Of a stretch of 64,000 nucleotides of DNA, positions 49,285-57,503 are shown piece after piece. Positions within the stretch are counted from its first letter, which is position 1. Each line of letters begins with the position of its first letter. Origin of the DNA: Alcanivoracaceae bacterium (GTDB lineage: Bacteria > Pseudomonadota > Gammaproteobacteria > Pseudomonadales > Alcanivoracaceae); assembly GCA_023146255.1 (NCBI GenBank), contig JAGLCJ010000011.1, forward strand, positions 1-64,000, written 5' to 3'. The notes below the pieces were generated by a model. The model was not told the origin of the DNA. It searched no databases and was given only the letters and a program-made list of their open reading frames with translations. The translations under genes and the position numbers were made by a program.

Positions 49285-50673
49285 TTAAACCCGGTCGAGC
49301 AACTGTTCCAGCTCATCCAGCGCATCGCCGGTATAGACAGCAAGACGCTGCATGCTTGGCAGGGTGTCACGGCAGCCGGTGTAGCCGAAGTTGAGTGAAT
49401 CGGCATAGCTCAGGCAGGTGATGTTGAGGGCGCCGCCATGGGCAATCAGCGACACCGGATACATGGCCTCTAACCGGGCCCCCTGGAAGTACAGCGCTTC
49501 GCGCGGGCCGGGCACATTCGAGATGGTGACGTTGAACACCGGCCGGGCGCGGCCGCCCAGACCAGTAGCCAGCTGCAGCATGTAGGGCGCCATCAACAGC
49601 ATGGTGTACTGGGTCAGGGTGCTGCGTGGCAGGGTCTGCAGGTGTTCCTTGGCGCTGCGGGTCGAGGCCTTGATCGCTTCCAGCCGGCGCAGCGGATCGG
49701 CCACATCGGTGGCCAGACTGGCAATCATAAAACTGATCGAGGTGCCGGTACCCTGATCATCGGCGGCGCGAATATTCACCGGGATGCCGGCGGTGAGCGG
49801 GTCGGCGGGCAGGGCGTTCTGCTCTTTCAGGAAGCGACGCAGGGCAGTGCTGCACAGGTACAGGACCACGTCGTTGAGCGAGGCATCGGCCTGATTGGCC
49901 AGCTCGCGCAGCGCCGACATGTTGTATTGCTGGGTAGCAAACCGACGCTGCGGTGTGACCCGCTTGTTCAGCACCGATGGCGGCCCGGCAAAGGGCCCGA
50001 CCAGCGGGCTGCCTTGCTCGTGGCGCACCAGCTTGCCCAGTGCCCCGGCCAGTTTCGGCACAGTTTTCAGCTGGCTGCGAAGGGTCTCAATGGCCGCCTC
50101 CAGACCATGGGCCTCGTGCGCCGGGTCGCCGCCAATCAGCTTGACCCGCTCTGGTCGTACCGTCCACGGTGGCGGCATATCAAGGGCATTGGGATCATTC
50201 GACAGCACCCGCTGCAACAGGCGCATGCCGCTGATGCCGTCAATCAGCGAGTGGTGCATCTTGGTGTAGAGAGCGAAGCGGTTATTCTCCAGCCCTTCAA
50301 TGATGTGGCTCTCCCACAGCGGTCGATTGAAATCGAGTGGATGGCTGTGCAGGCGCGAGATCAGTATGCCAAGTTCACGTTCGCCGCCGGGCTTGGGCAG
50401 CGCCGAGTGGCGGACGTGGTAGTCGAGATCAAGATCGTTGTCGATCTTCCAGGCCGGGGTCAGGGTGCGGCCGATCTTGCCGGGATTGAGCAGCTTGTGA
50501 TTCCACGGCGGAGCGAAATCCCGGCCAACCTTCATCCGCGCAACCAGATCACGCAGGAAGGTATCCGGCGCCCCGTCCGGCAGGGAGAAAATCTGCAGGT
50601 TGCCGACATGCATCGGGGTGTCATCGGATTCCACCGCCAACCAGGCGGCGTCGAGGGTCTTCATGCGCTTCAT
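49285..50673 (-). CDS. Wax ester synthase / diacylglycerol acyltransferase (WS/DGAT)
   Basis: A 462-residue WS/DGAT, the normal family length. The catalytic HHxxxDG appears in TKMHHSLIDGISGMRLLQRV. Other family blocks are PLDFNRPLWESHIIEGL, the SLNDVVLYLCSTALRRFL stretch and NVTISNVPGPREALYFQGA. It makes storage wax esters or triacylglycerols at the inner membrane, typical of hydrocarbon degraders such as Alcanivorax and Acinetobacter. The start at 50673 is favoured because the preceding frame contains no plausible coding sequence. Confidence 0.93.
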   Translation of the reverse strand: MKRMKTLDAAWLAVESDDTPMHVGNLQIFSLPDGAPDTFLRDLVARMKVGRDFAPPWNHKLLNPGKIGRTLTPAWKIDNDLDLDYHVRHSALPKPGGERELGILISRLHSHPLDFNRPLWESHIIEGLENNRFALYTKMHHSLIDGISGMRLLQRVLSNDPNALDMPPPWTVRPERVKLIGGDPAHEAHGLEAAIETLRSQLKTVPKLAGALGKLVRHEQGSPLVGPFAGPPSVLNKRVTPQRRFATQQYNMSALRELANQADASLNDVVLYLCSTALRRFLKEQNALPADPLTAGIPVNIRAADDQGTGTSISFMIASLATDVADPLRRLEAIKASTRSAKEHLQTLPRSTLTQYTMLLMAPYMLQLATGLGGRARPVFNVTISNVPGPREALYFQGARLEAMYPVSLIAHGGALNITCLSYADSLNFGYTGCRDTLPSMQRLAVYTGDALDELEQLLDRV

Positions 50674-50832
50674 GTGCAGTCCCGAGTCAGTGGCCGTGTG
50701 CCGGACAGCTCTGATACCGGCACGATGCATGCAGCTTAGCGGTTGATCGGCGAAATGAAAATTTTTCCGCACAGGCAAACGGTAACAGATTCCGCTGGTA
50801 TCCTTGTCACCACATTGCTCACGGATATGACC

Positions 50833-52278
50833 ATGTTCAGACGTACCAAGATTGTTGCCACCATCGGCCCGGCCAGTTCCCCCGAGGCCATGCTCGACCG
50901 GCTGATTACCGCCGGCGTGAACGTGTTCCGGCTCAACTTCTCCCATGGCAGTGCCGACGACCATCGTCAGGTTGCCGCCCGTATCCGTGCGGCAGCGGAC
51001 CAGCAGCAGCGCACGGTGGCGATTCTGGCCGACCTGCAGGGGCCGAAGATCCGCATTGGCCGGTTTCGCGATGGCCCGGTGGTGCTCAGGCACGGCCAGC
51101 CGTTTGTGCTGGATGCCGGTATGGATGAACTGGCCGGCGAGGTCGACCGGGTCGGAATTACCTATAAAGAGCTGGTCTCTGATTGCCGCGTGGGTGACAC
51201 CCTGCTGCTGGATGACGGCCTGATTGAAATGCGGGTCGATGAGATCCGTGACAATGCCTTGCATTGCACCGTGACCGTTGGCGGCAAGCTGTCGAACAAC
51301 AAGGGCGTGAATCGCAAGGGCGGCGGCCTGACCGCGCCGGCCCTGACGGAAAAGGATCTGGCCGACATCATCATTGCTGCGGATATGGGCGTCGATTATC
51401 TGGCGCTGTCATTTCCGCGGGATGCGGCTGATGTTGATCTGGCCCGCGAGCGTTACCGTGCCGCCGGAGGTGAGGGTGGCATTATTGCCAAGATTGAGCG
51501 GGCAGAGGCGGTCAGCAATACCGCGGTGCTTGATGACATTATCTGTGCCTCTGACGGTGTCATGGTGGCGCGTGGTGATCTCGCCGTGGAAATCGGCGAT
51601 GCCGAGCTGGTCGGTGTGCAGAAGCATATTATCCAGCGCGCCCGCGACCTTGATCGCTTTGTGATTACGGCAACGCAGATGATGGAGTCGATGATTCACA
51701 GCCCGCAGCCGACCCGGGCGGAAGTGTCGGATGTGGCCAATGCCGTGCTTGATGGCACCGACGCGGTGATGCTGTCGGCAGAGACCGCCGTGGGCGATCA
51801 CCCGGAAGCCACCGTGCGCGCCATGCACCGCATCATCATGGGTGCAGAGCGCACCTATCAGACCCATATGTTGAAAGCACGACCGATGGCGGATCAGGAA
51901 AAAATCGACGAAGCCATCGCCGGGGCGGCCATGGCGGTGGCCAATCATCTTGATCGGGTCAAGGCCATCATCAGCATGACGGAAACCGGCAACACCCCAA
52001 GAATGATGTCGCGGATTCGTTCCGGCCTGCCGATCTTTGCCTTCACGCCGCACGCGCATACGCGGCGCAAGCTGGCGATCTATCGCGGTGTCGAAACGGT
52101 GCACTTCGACAGCGCCGCGATTCACCCGGATGAGATTAATGCCCGCGCCGTCGAGTTGCTGGTGCAGATGCAGGTGGCCGGTCCCGGCGACCGCGTTATT
52201 CTCACCAAGGGTGATTACCTTGCCGTCCATGGCGGTACCAACACCCTGAAAATTGTCGAAATCAACCAGGAATCGTGA
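50833..52278 (+). CDS. pyk: Pyruvate kinase
   Basis: A 481-residue glycolytic enzyme. RRTKIVATIGPASSPEAML, VNVFRLNFSHGSADDH, the catalytic GGIIAKIERAEAVSN and MVARGDLAVEIG, and ATQMMESMIHSPQPTRAEVS are all present. The C-terminal domain (AIISMTETGNTPRMMSRIRS) is complete. The ATG at 50833 is preferred (GGA 7 nt upstream); an ATG two codons earlier is possible. Its TGA overlaps the next gene's ATG. Confidence 0.95.
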   Translation: MFRRTKIVATIGPASSPEAMLDRLITAGVNVFRLNFSHGSADDHRQVAARIRAAADQQQRTVAILADLQGPKIRIGRFRDGPVVLRHGQPFVLDAGMDELAGEVDRVGITYKELVSDCRVGDTLLLDDGLIEMRVDEIRDNALHCTVTVGGKLSNNKGVNRKGGGLTAPALTEKDLADIIIAADMGVDYLALSFPRDAADVDLARERYRAAGGEGGIIAKIERAEAVSNTAVLDDIICASDGVMVARGDLAVEIGDAELVGVQKHIIQRARDLDRFVITATQMMESMIHSPQPTRAEVSDVANAVLDGTDAVMLSAETAVGDHPEATVRAMHRIIMGAERTYQTHMLKARPMADQEKIDEAIAGAAMAVANHLDRVKAIISMTETGNTPRMMSRIRSGLPIFAFTPHAHTRRKLAIYRGVETVHFDSAAIHPDEINARAVELLVQMQVAGPGDRVILTKGDYLAVHGGTNTLKIVEINQES

Positions 52279-52613
52279 TGAGTGATGCAGAGCAACGCTA
52301 CCAGCAGTTTATCGAGCAGATCGCCGGCAAGGATGAGCTGTTCGTCCTCAGTGACGGTGAGTCCTTTGCCCTGCTGAACAGTGATGGCGAAGAGTGCCTG
52401 CCACTGTGGGCCGATGCCGATTCTGCCCAGCAATGGAGCAACGACCCGGCACTGGTGCCGCGGGCAATCACCATGGACGTCTGGTTCGAGCGCTGGGTGC
52501 CAGGGCTGACCGGCGACAATATCCAGGTGGCGGTGAACCCGGGTGAGTCCGGCGACGCCGTGGTGCTCAGTGCCGAAGAGCTGGCCGATGCCATGCAGGC
52601 CGGTGATGGCTGA
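52278..52613 (+). CDS. DUF2750 family protein
   Basis: A 111-residue protein matching DUF2750: QRYQQFIEQIAGKDELFVLS, then LPLWADADSAQQWSNDP, and WFERWVPGLTGDNIQVAVNP. It is acidic and soluble. Its ATG overlaps pyk's TGA. Role unknown; it resembles small immunity/regulatory proteins of the Imm-like DUF2750 group. Confidence 0.83.
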   Translation: MSDAEQRYQQFIEQIAGKDELFVLSDGESFALLNSDGEECLPLWADADSAQQWSNDPALVPRAITMDVWFERWVPGLTGDNIQVAVNPGESGDAVVLSAEELADAMQAGDG

Positions 52614-52779
52614 TATCCTGCCGTTCCGCAAACCTGCAGCAAAAAAGAAGGGGCTGTGCCAGCACGGCTTCCATCAATGGCAGGTTTGCAAGGAACAGCG
52701 CTTTGACGTCAAACAGGGCCGGCTGCTGACGGTGCTGCGTTGCAGCCGCTGCGGGCTGGAAAAAGTGGAGGCCCGTTGA
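52606..52779 (+). CDS. Small Cys-rich protein (possible zinc ribbon)
   Basis: A 57-residue basic protein with a Cys pattern C-x2-H...C (CQHGFHQWQVC) and CSRCG near the end, consistent with a single zinc-binding knuckle. The ATG at 52606 overlaps the DUF2750 gene's 3' end; the product is Lys-rich at its N-terminus. It has no family I recognise. Overlaps on both sides support its being real and translationally coupled. Confidence 0.6.
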   Translation: MADILPFRKPAAKKKGLCQHGFHQWQVCKEQRFDVKQGRLLTVLRCSRCGLEKVEAR

Positions 52780-53069
52780 CCTTCTTCTCGACTGCAGCGG
52801 AGCAGGATCCTGTGGTGTCCTGCCGTCCCCATTGTGGTGCCTGCTGCATTGCTCCTTCGATCAGCTCGCCGCTACCGGGCATGCCGGACGGCAAGCCTGC
52901 CGGTATGGCCTGTCTCCATCTTGATCAACAGATGCGCTGCCGGATCTTTGCTGATCCGGCCAGGCCGGCGGTGTGTGACTCGCTTCAGCCGCGCTGGTCC
53001 ATGTGTGGTGATGGCCCGCGGGCAGCCTCGATGAATCTTGCGGAGCTCGAACGGCTGACCATGCCCTGA
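52776..53069 (+). CDS. YkgJ-like cysteine-cluster protein
   Basis: A 97-residue protein starting at TTG 52776 with GTGGAGG upstream. It has CRPHCGACCIAPSIS (C-x3-C-x2-C-C), MRCRIFADPARPAVCDSLQP and a C near the end, the Cx3CxxCC signature of the YkgJ/CxxCxxCC zinc- or Fe-S-binding family. The TTG overlaps the stop of the small Cys protein. Function unknown. Last of a four-gene overlapping chain after pyk. Confidence 0.78.
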   Translation: MTFFSTAAEQDPVVSCRPHCGACCIAPSISSPLPGMPDGKPAGMACLHLDQQMRCRIFADPARPAVCDSLQPRWSMCGDGPRAASMNLAELERLTMP

Positions 53070-53131
53070 AAGGTTGTTGCGCGGCCGCGCTGGCGGTACA
53101 AAGGAAGACCGCGAGCCACCGGACAGTCGTG

Positions 53132-54508
53132 ATGAGCAGCTATCGCACCGAGAAGGATTCGCTTGGCGAAGTGCGTGTTCCCGCCGACGCCCTGTGGGGC
53201 GCCCAGACCCAGCGTGCCATAGATAACTTCCGCATCGCCCGCCCGTTACCAAACCGGTTTATCCGCAGCGTCGCGCTGATCAAGGTCACCGCTGCGGAAG
53301 TGAATCAGGCGCTTGGCCTGTTACCGACCGACAAGGGAGCGGCGATTGCCAAAGCCGGATCGCGTATTGCCGACGGCGAGTTCGCGGACCAGTTTCCGGT
53401 CGACGTTTTCCAGACCGGCTCCGGCACCTCCACCAATATGAACGTCAACGAAGTGATCGCCCACCTGTGTCAGCAAGGAGGCACAACGGTCAGCGCCAAC
53501 GACGACGTCAATCTCGGCCAAAGCAGCAACGACACCATCCCCAGTGCCATTCATGTCAGTGCCGTGCTGGCGCTGGTGCAGCAATTGCTGCCGGCGCTGC
53601 GGCAACTCAACGACACCATTCGAAGTCGTGCAGTTGAGCTGGCAGAGCAGGTCAAACCCGGCCGCACCCACCTGATGGATGCCATGCCGATTACTTTCGG
53701 TCAGCAACTGACAGGCTGGTCGGTGCAGCTGGAACATGCCGAGGGCAAGCTGACCGGCGCCCTGCATGGTCTGCTGCGCCTGCCGCAGGGCGGCACCGCG
53801 GTGGGCACCGGGGTGAACTGCCACCCGCAATTTGCTGAACGTTTCTGTTCGCACCTGAGCGAAAAGACCGGCCAGCATTTCCAGCCGATGGATTCCTTTT
53901 TTGCCGGCCAGGGTGCCATTGACCGGCCGCTGGCCTTGTCCTCGGCGCTGCGCGGACTCGCGGTGGTGCTGATGAAAATCTGCAACGATCTGCGCTGGAT
54001 GAATTCCGGGCCGCAGCATGGCCTCGCCGAGATCATGTTGCCGGCAGTGCAGCCGGGCTCATCGATCATGCCCGGCAAGGTCAACCCGGTGATCTGCGAA
54101 TCGGTCTGCATGGTGGCCGCGCAGGTCATGGGGCTGGACCAGGCCAACGCCATCGCCGCCCAGAGCGGCAATTTCGAGCTTAACGTGATGTTGCCGCTGG
54201 TAGCGGATAACCTGCTTGGCATGATTGCCATGCTCGCCAATGGCATGGCCATGCTCGATCAACGAGCGATGCGGGGATTTCGGGTAAATAGTGAGCATCT
54301 GGCCGAAACCATCAATAAAAACCCGATTCTGGTGACAGCCCTGAACCCGTTGATCGGCTACAACGCCGCAGCGGAGATCGCCAAGGAGGCGTTTCGCAGT
54401 GGCCGGCCGGTGATCGACGTGGCCTGTGAGAAGACCGATCTGTCCCGTGAGCAACTTGAAAAGCTGCTTGATCCGGTCAAACTCACCCGCGGCGGTACCG
54501 AATTCTGA
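53132..54508 (+). CDS. fumC: Class II fumarate hydratase
   Basis: A 458-residue TCA-cycle enzyme that interconverts fumarate and malate. GEVRVPADALWGAQTQRAID, the FQTGSGTSTNMNVNEVIAHL stretch, and the fumarase/aspartase signature GSSIMPGKVNPVICES are present. Class II (FumC) enzymes are iron-free and oxidation-tolerant. ATG at 53132 (a GTG immediately upstream is possible). Confidence 0.95.
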   Translation: MSSYRTEKDSLGEVRVPADALWGAQTQRAIDNFRIARPLPNRFIRSVALIKVTAAEVNQALGLLPTDKGAAIAKAGSRIADGEFADQFPVDVFQTGSGTSTNMNVNEVIAHLCQQGGTTVSANDDVNLGQSSNDTIPSAIHVSAVLALVQQLLPALRQLNDTIRSRAVELAEQVKPGRTHLMDAMPITFGQQLTGWSVQLEHAEGKLTGALHGLLRLPQGGTAVGTGVNCHPQFAERFCSHLSEKTGQHFQPMDSFFAGQGAIDRPLALSSALRGLAVVLMKICNDLRWMNSGPQHGLAEIMLPAVQPGSSIMPGKVNPVICESVCMVAAQVMGLDQANAIAAQSGNFELNVMLPLVADNLLGMIAMLANGMAMLDQRAMRGFRVNSEHLAETINKNPILVTALNPLIGYNAAAEIAKEAFRSGRPVIDVACEKTDLSREQLEKLLDPVKLTRGGTEF

Positions 54509-54568
54509 CGGCGGCTTACCGGCCGCCGGCCCGTTACGGAACCAACAATACCAACAGAGGACTCGATC

Positions 54569-56206
54569 ATGGATCTGAGCATCACCCGCACCCCGTCGGC
54601 CTATTCTTCGCCGCTGCTGATCAACAGCATTCTTGAAGCCGGCGTGCGCAGCGCACCGGATCAGGAAATTGTCTACGCCGGCAAGCTGCGCATGACCTAC
54701 CGTGATCTGGGCGAGCGGGTACGGCGACTGGCGGAGGCGCTGAGCAACCTCGGCGTCAAGCCGGGCGATACCGTGGCGGTGATGGACTGGGACAGCCATC
54801 GCTATCTGGAATGCTTTTTTGCCATTCCGATGATGGGCGCGGTGCTGCACACCGTGAATGTGCGGCTGTCGTCGGAACAGATTCTTTACACCATCAATCA
54901 CGCCAAAGACGACGTCATTCTGGTTAATCGCGAATTCCTGCCGATTCTTGATGCCATCAAGGATCGTATCGAGCCGGTGAAAAAGTACGTATTGCTGGAC
55001 GACGGTGATGGCCCGCAGGACAGCAAGATTGACGTTGCCGGCGAATATGAAAGTCTGCTGAAAGCGGCCAGCAGCGATTACTCTTTCCCTGATCTCGACG
55101 AGAACACCCGCGCCACCACCTTCTACACCACCGGCACCACCGGCCTGCCGAAGGGCGTGTATTTCAGCCATCGTCAGCTGGTGCTGCACACCTATGCCGG
55201 CCGCGCGGCACTGGGCGGCAGCGGTCATGGCAAATTCAACGCCAGCGACATTTATATGCCGATCACGCCGATGTTCCATGTCCACGCCTGGGGCATTCCC
55301 TACATGGCCACCATGATGGGCGTGAAGCAGGTCTACCCGGGCCGTTATGAGCCGGCCACGCTGCTGAAGCTGCTGGTCACCGAGAAAGTGACTTTCTCCC
55401 ATTGTGTGCCGACCATCATTCAGATGTTGCTCGGCGCGGAAGCGGCGAAGAGCGTCGACCTGAAAGGCTGGAAGGTGATCATCGGCGGTTCCGCCTTGCC
55501 GGCGGCGCTGGCCCGTGGCGCACTGGAGCGTGGCATCGATATCTACACCGGCTACGGCATGAGCGAAACCTGCCCGCTGATGACGCTGGCGCTGTTGCCG
55601 CCGGAGCTGGAGAAGGCCGATCTGGACACCCAGGTGCAGTACCGCACCATGACCGGCCGACCGGTGCCAATGGTGCAGATCCGTATCGTTGACGAAAACA
55701 TGAACGACGTGCCGCACGACGGCAAAGCCCAGGGTGAAGTGGTGGCGCGCGCGCCCTGGCTGACTCAGGGTTACCTGCACGATAAGGACAATTCGGAGAA
55801 TCTCTGGCATGGCGGCTGGCTGCACACCGGCGATATCGCCACCATGAGTGCGGATGGCTGGCTGAAAATCGCTGATCGTATCAAGGACGTGATCAAGACC
55901 GGCGGTGAATGGGTATCGTCGATCGACCTCGAAGGTCTGGTGCTGCAGCATCCGGGTGTTGCCGAATGCGCGGTGATCGGCGTGCCGGACGAAAAATGGG
56001 GTGAGCGACCGCTGGCGCTGGTGGTGAAAAAGCCGGGCGCAGAAGCGGACGAGAAAGGCATCAAGGATCTGGTCATGGATTACGCCAACAAGGGCGTGAT
56101 CTCGAAGTACGGCGTGCCGGACCGGGTCAAGTTTGTCGATGCGCTGCCGCGCACCAGCGTCGGCAAGCTCGACAAGAAACTGATGCGCGCTGACATGGCG
56201 GGCTGA
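54569..56206 (+). CDS. Medium/long-chain acyl-CoA ligase (AMP-binding)
   Basis: A 545-residue acyl-adenylating ligase. The AMP motif is FYTTGTTGLPKGVYFSHRQL. Then TGYGMSETCPLMTLALLPPE, the LHTGDIATMSADGWLKIADR stretch, and KDVIKTGGEWVSSIDLE and PRTSVGKLDKKLMR (the catalytic Lys) complete the family's A-motifs. It resembles AlkK-type medium-chain ligases of alkane degraders. It fits with the acyl-CoA dehydrogenases and wax ester synthase in fatty-acid use. Confidence 0.9.
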   Translation: MDLSITRTPSAYSSPLLINSILEAGVRSAPDQEIVYAGKLRMTYRDLGERVRRLAEALSNLGVKPGDTVAVMDWDSHRYLECFFAIPMMGAVLHTVNVRLSSEQILYTINHAKDDVILVNREFLPILDAIKDRIEPVKKYVLLDDGDGPQDSKIDVAGEYESLLKAASSDYSFPDLDENTRATTFYTTGTTGLPKGVYFSHRQLVLHTYAGRAALGGSGHGKFNASDIYMPITPMFHVHAWGIPYMATMMGVKQVYPGRYEPATLLKLLVTEKVTFSHCVPTIIQMLLGAEAAKSVDLKGWKVIIGGSALPAALARGALERGIDIYTGYGMSETCPLMTLALLPPELEKADLDTQVQYRTMTGRPVPMVQIRIVDENMNDVPHDGKAQGEVVARAPWLTQGYLHDKDNSENLWHGGWLHTGDIATMSADGWLKIADRIKDVIKTGGEWVSSIDLEGLVLQHPGVAECAVIGVPDEKWGERPLALVVKKPGAEADEKGIKDLVMDYANKGVISKYGVPDRVKFVDALPRTSVGKLDKKLMRADMAG

Positions 56207-56219
56207 TCCTTCTGACAAC

Positions 56220-56283
56220 TGTAGGAGCGATCGACCGATCGCGATTGCTACGAGACGATCGCGGCCGGTCGATCGCTCCTACA
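56220..56283. repeat. REP-like palindromic element, copy 2
   Basis: TGTAGGAGCGATCGACCGAT... to ...CGATCGCTCCTACA, a 64-bp imperfect palindrome 13 bp after the ligase stop. Same family as copies at 24724 and 63421. Confidence 0.8.
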
Positions 56284-56411
56284 GCCAGCCTCACATTTCT
56301 TGCACAAACCCCTGTGCATAATCCGGAACCGTTATTATTCCTGCCGGTCATGAAAGGGGCCGGCAGTTCATTGTCCGTGCCCGATGGGTATTGTCACGCA
56401 GGAGTCACACA

Positions 56412-57500
56412 ATGAAGCAGGGCGCCTTTCTCGCGGCAGTGGTTATCGTCACGTTGGTGGTCATCGCCTTCTGGCAATTTGGTGGCGCCGGCGTTGGCGA
56501 GCGACAGCGGCCCCCGCAGATCGTCAATGTCGAATTGCCGCGCAGCGCAACCCTGCAGCGCCAGGTGGAGGCAGTCGGCTCTGCCCGGGCCCAGCAATCC
56601 GTCACCGTGACCAGTCAGGTGGACGGCCGGGTGGTGCGAATCGGCATGAAGGAAGGCGCCCGGGTCAAGGCAGGCGACCTGCTGGTGGCACTGGATGACC
56701 GTACCGCTCAGGCCGATCTCGCCAGCGCTGAAGCGGCGCTGGCGGATGCCCGTGCCGCCTGGCAGCGGGCCACCCGGTTGCAGGATACCCGTGCCGTATC
56801 AGAAGCCGAAGTCGATCGCCTGCGCGCCGCGCTGCAGGCTGCCGAAGCGCAGCAGAAATCTGCTGCGGCGCGACTTTCCTATCACCTTATTCGAGCGCCT
56901 TTCTCTGGCATCGTCGGCTTGCGTCAGATTGAAGTTGGCAGCTATGTCCGGGCCGGTGATCTGCTTACTACGCTCGATGATACCGACCGGCTGGAAGTGC
57001 AGTTCACGGTGCCGGAGCGATATCTGGCTTCGCTGGCGGTGGGTCAGCCGGTCATTGCCCGCAGTGACAGTTGGCCGGAGCGCGAATTCCCCGGTCGGGT
57101 GGCCCAGCTTGATAGTCGGGTCGATCCGGTGAATCGCGCCATCACCATCAAGGCACTGCTCGACAACAGGGAGCAGCTGTTGCGCCCTGGCCAGTTTCTG
57201 CAAGTGGCGCTGTCGGTGGGCGAGCAGCAGGCGCTGATGATTCCCGAGCAGGCGATTCTGACGCAAGGCGCCACCAGCTTTGCCTTTGTCGTCAGCGACG
57301 ACAAGGCCGAGCGCCGTGAACTGGTGCTTGGCACGCGTCAGCAGGGTTGGGTGGAAGTCCGCAGTGGCATCGTAGCCAGTGAGCCGGTGGTGATTACCGG
57401 TCATACCCGGCTTGGTGGTGGTGCACCGGTGCAGGTGGTGGAAGATGCCGATGCGCTGGTGCCGGAAACCGCCGGAGCCTTCAAAGATCAGGAGGGCTGA
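56412..57500 (+). CDS. RND efflux periplasmic adaptor (membrane fusion protein)
   Basis: A 362-residue adaptor. An N-terminal uncleaved anchor helix (FLAAVVIVTLVVIAFWQFGG) is followed by the biotinyl-lipoyl half (QQSVTVTSQVDGRVVRIGMK) and GARVKAGDLLVALDDRTAQA, an alpha-hairpin (about residues 100-150), and IRAPFSGIVGLRQIEVGSYV. Such proteins link an inner-membrane RND pump to a TolC-type channel. Gene is 3 bp before the pump. AGGAG precedes the ATG. Confidence 0.92.
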   Translation: MKQGAFLAAVVIVTLVVIAFWQFGGAGVGERQRPPQIVNVELPRSATLQRQVEAVGSARAQQSVTVTSQVDGRVVRIGMKEGARVKAGDLLVALDDRTAQADLASAEAALADARAAWQRATRLQDTRAVSEAEVDRLRAALQAAEAQQKSAAARLSYHLIRAPFSGIVGLRQIEVGSYVRAGDLLTTLDDTDRLEVQFTVPERYLASLAVGQPVIARSDSWPEREFPGRVAQLDSRVDPVNRAITIKALLDNREQLLRPGQFLQVALSVGEQQALMIPEQAILTQGATSFAFVVSDDKAERRELVLGTRQQGWVEVRSGIVASEPVVITGHTRLGGGAPVQVVEDADALVPETAGAFKDQEG

Positions 57501-57503
57501 GCC

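Noticed and set aside
54059..56218. A 719-codon minus-strand open frame across fumC and the acyl-CoA ligase
   Set aside because: It lies wholly antisense to two strongly supported enzymes, is His/Gln/Arg-rich without domains, and results from the high-GC codon pattern.
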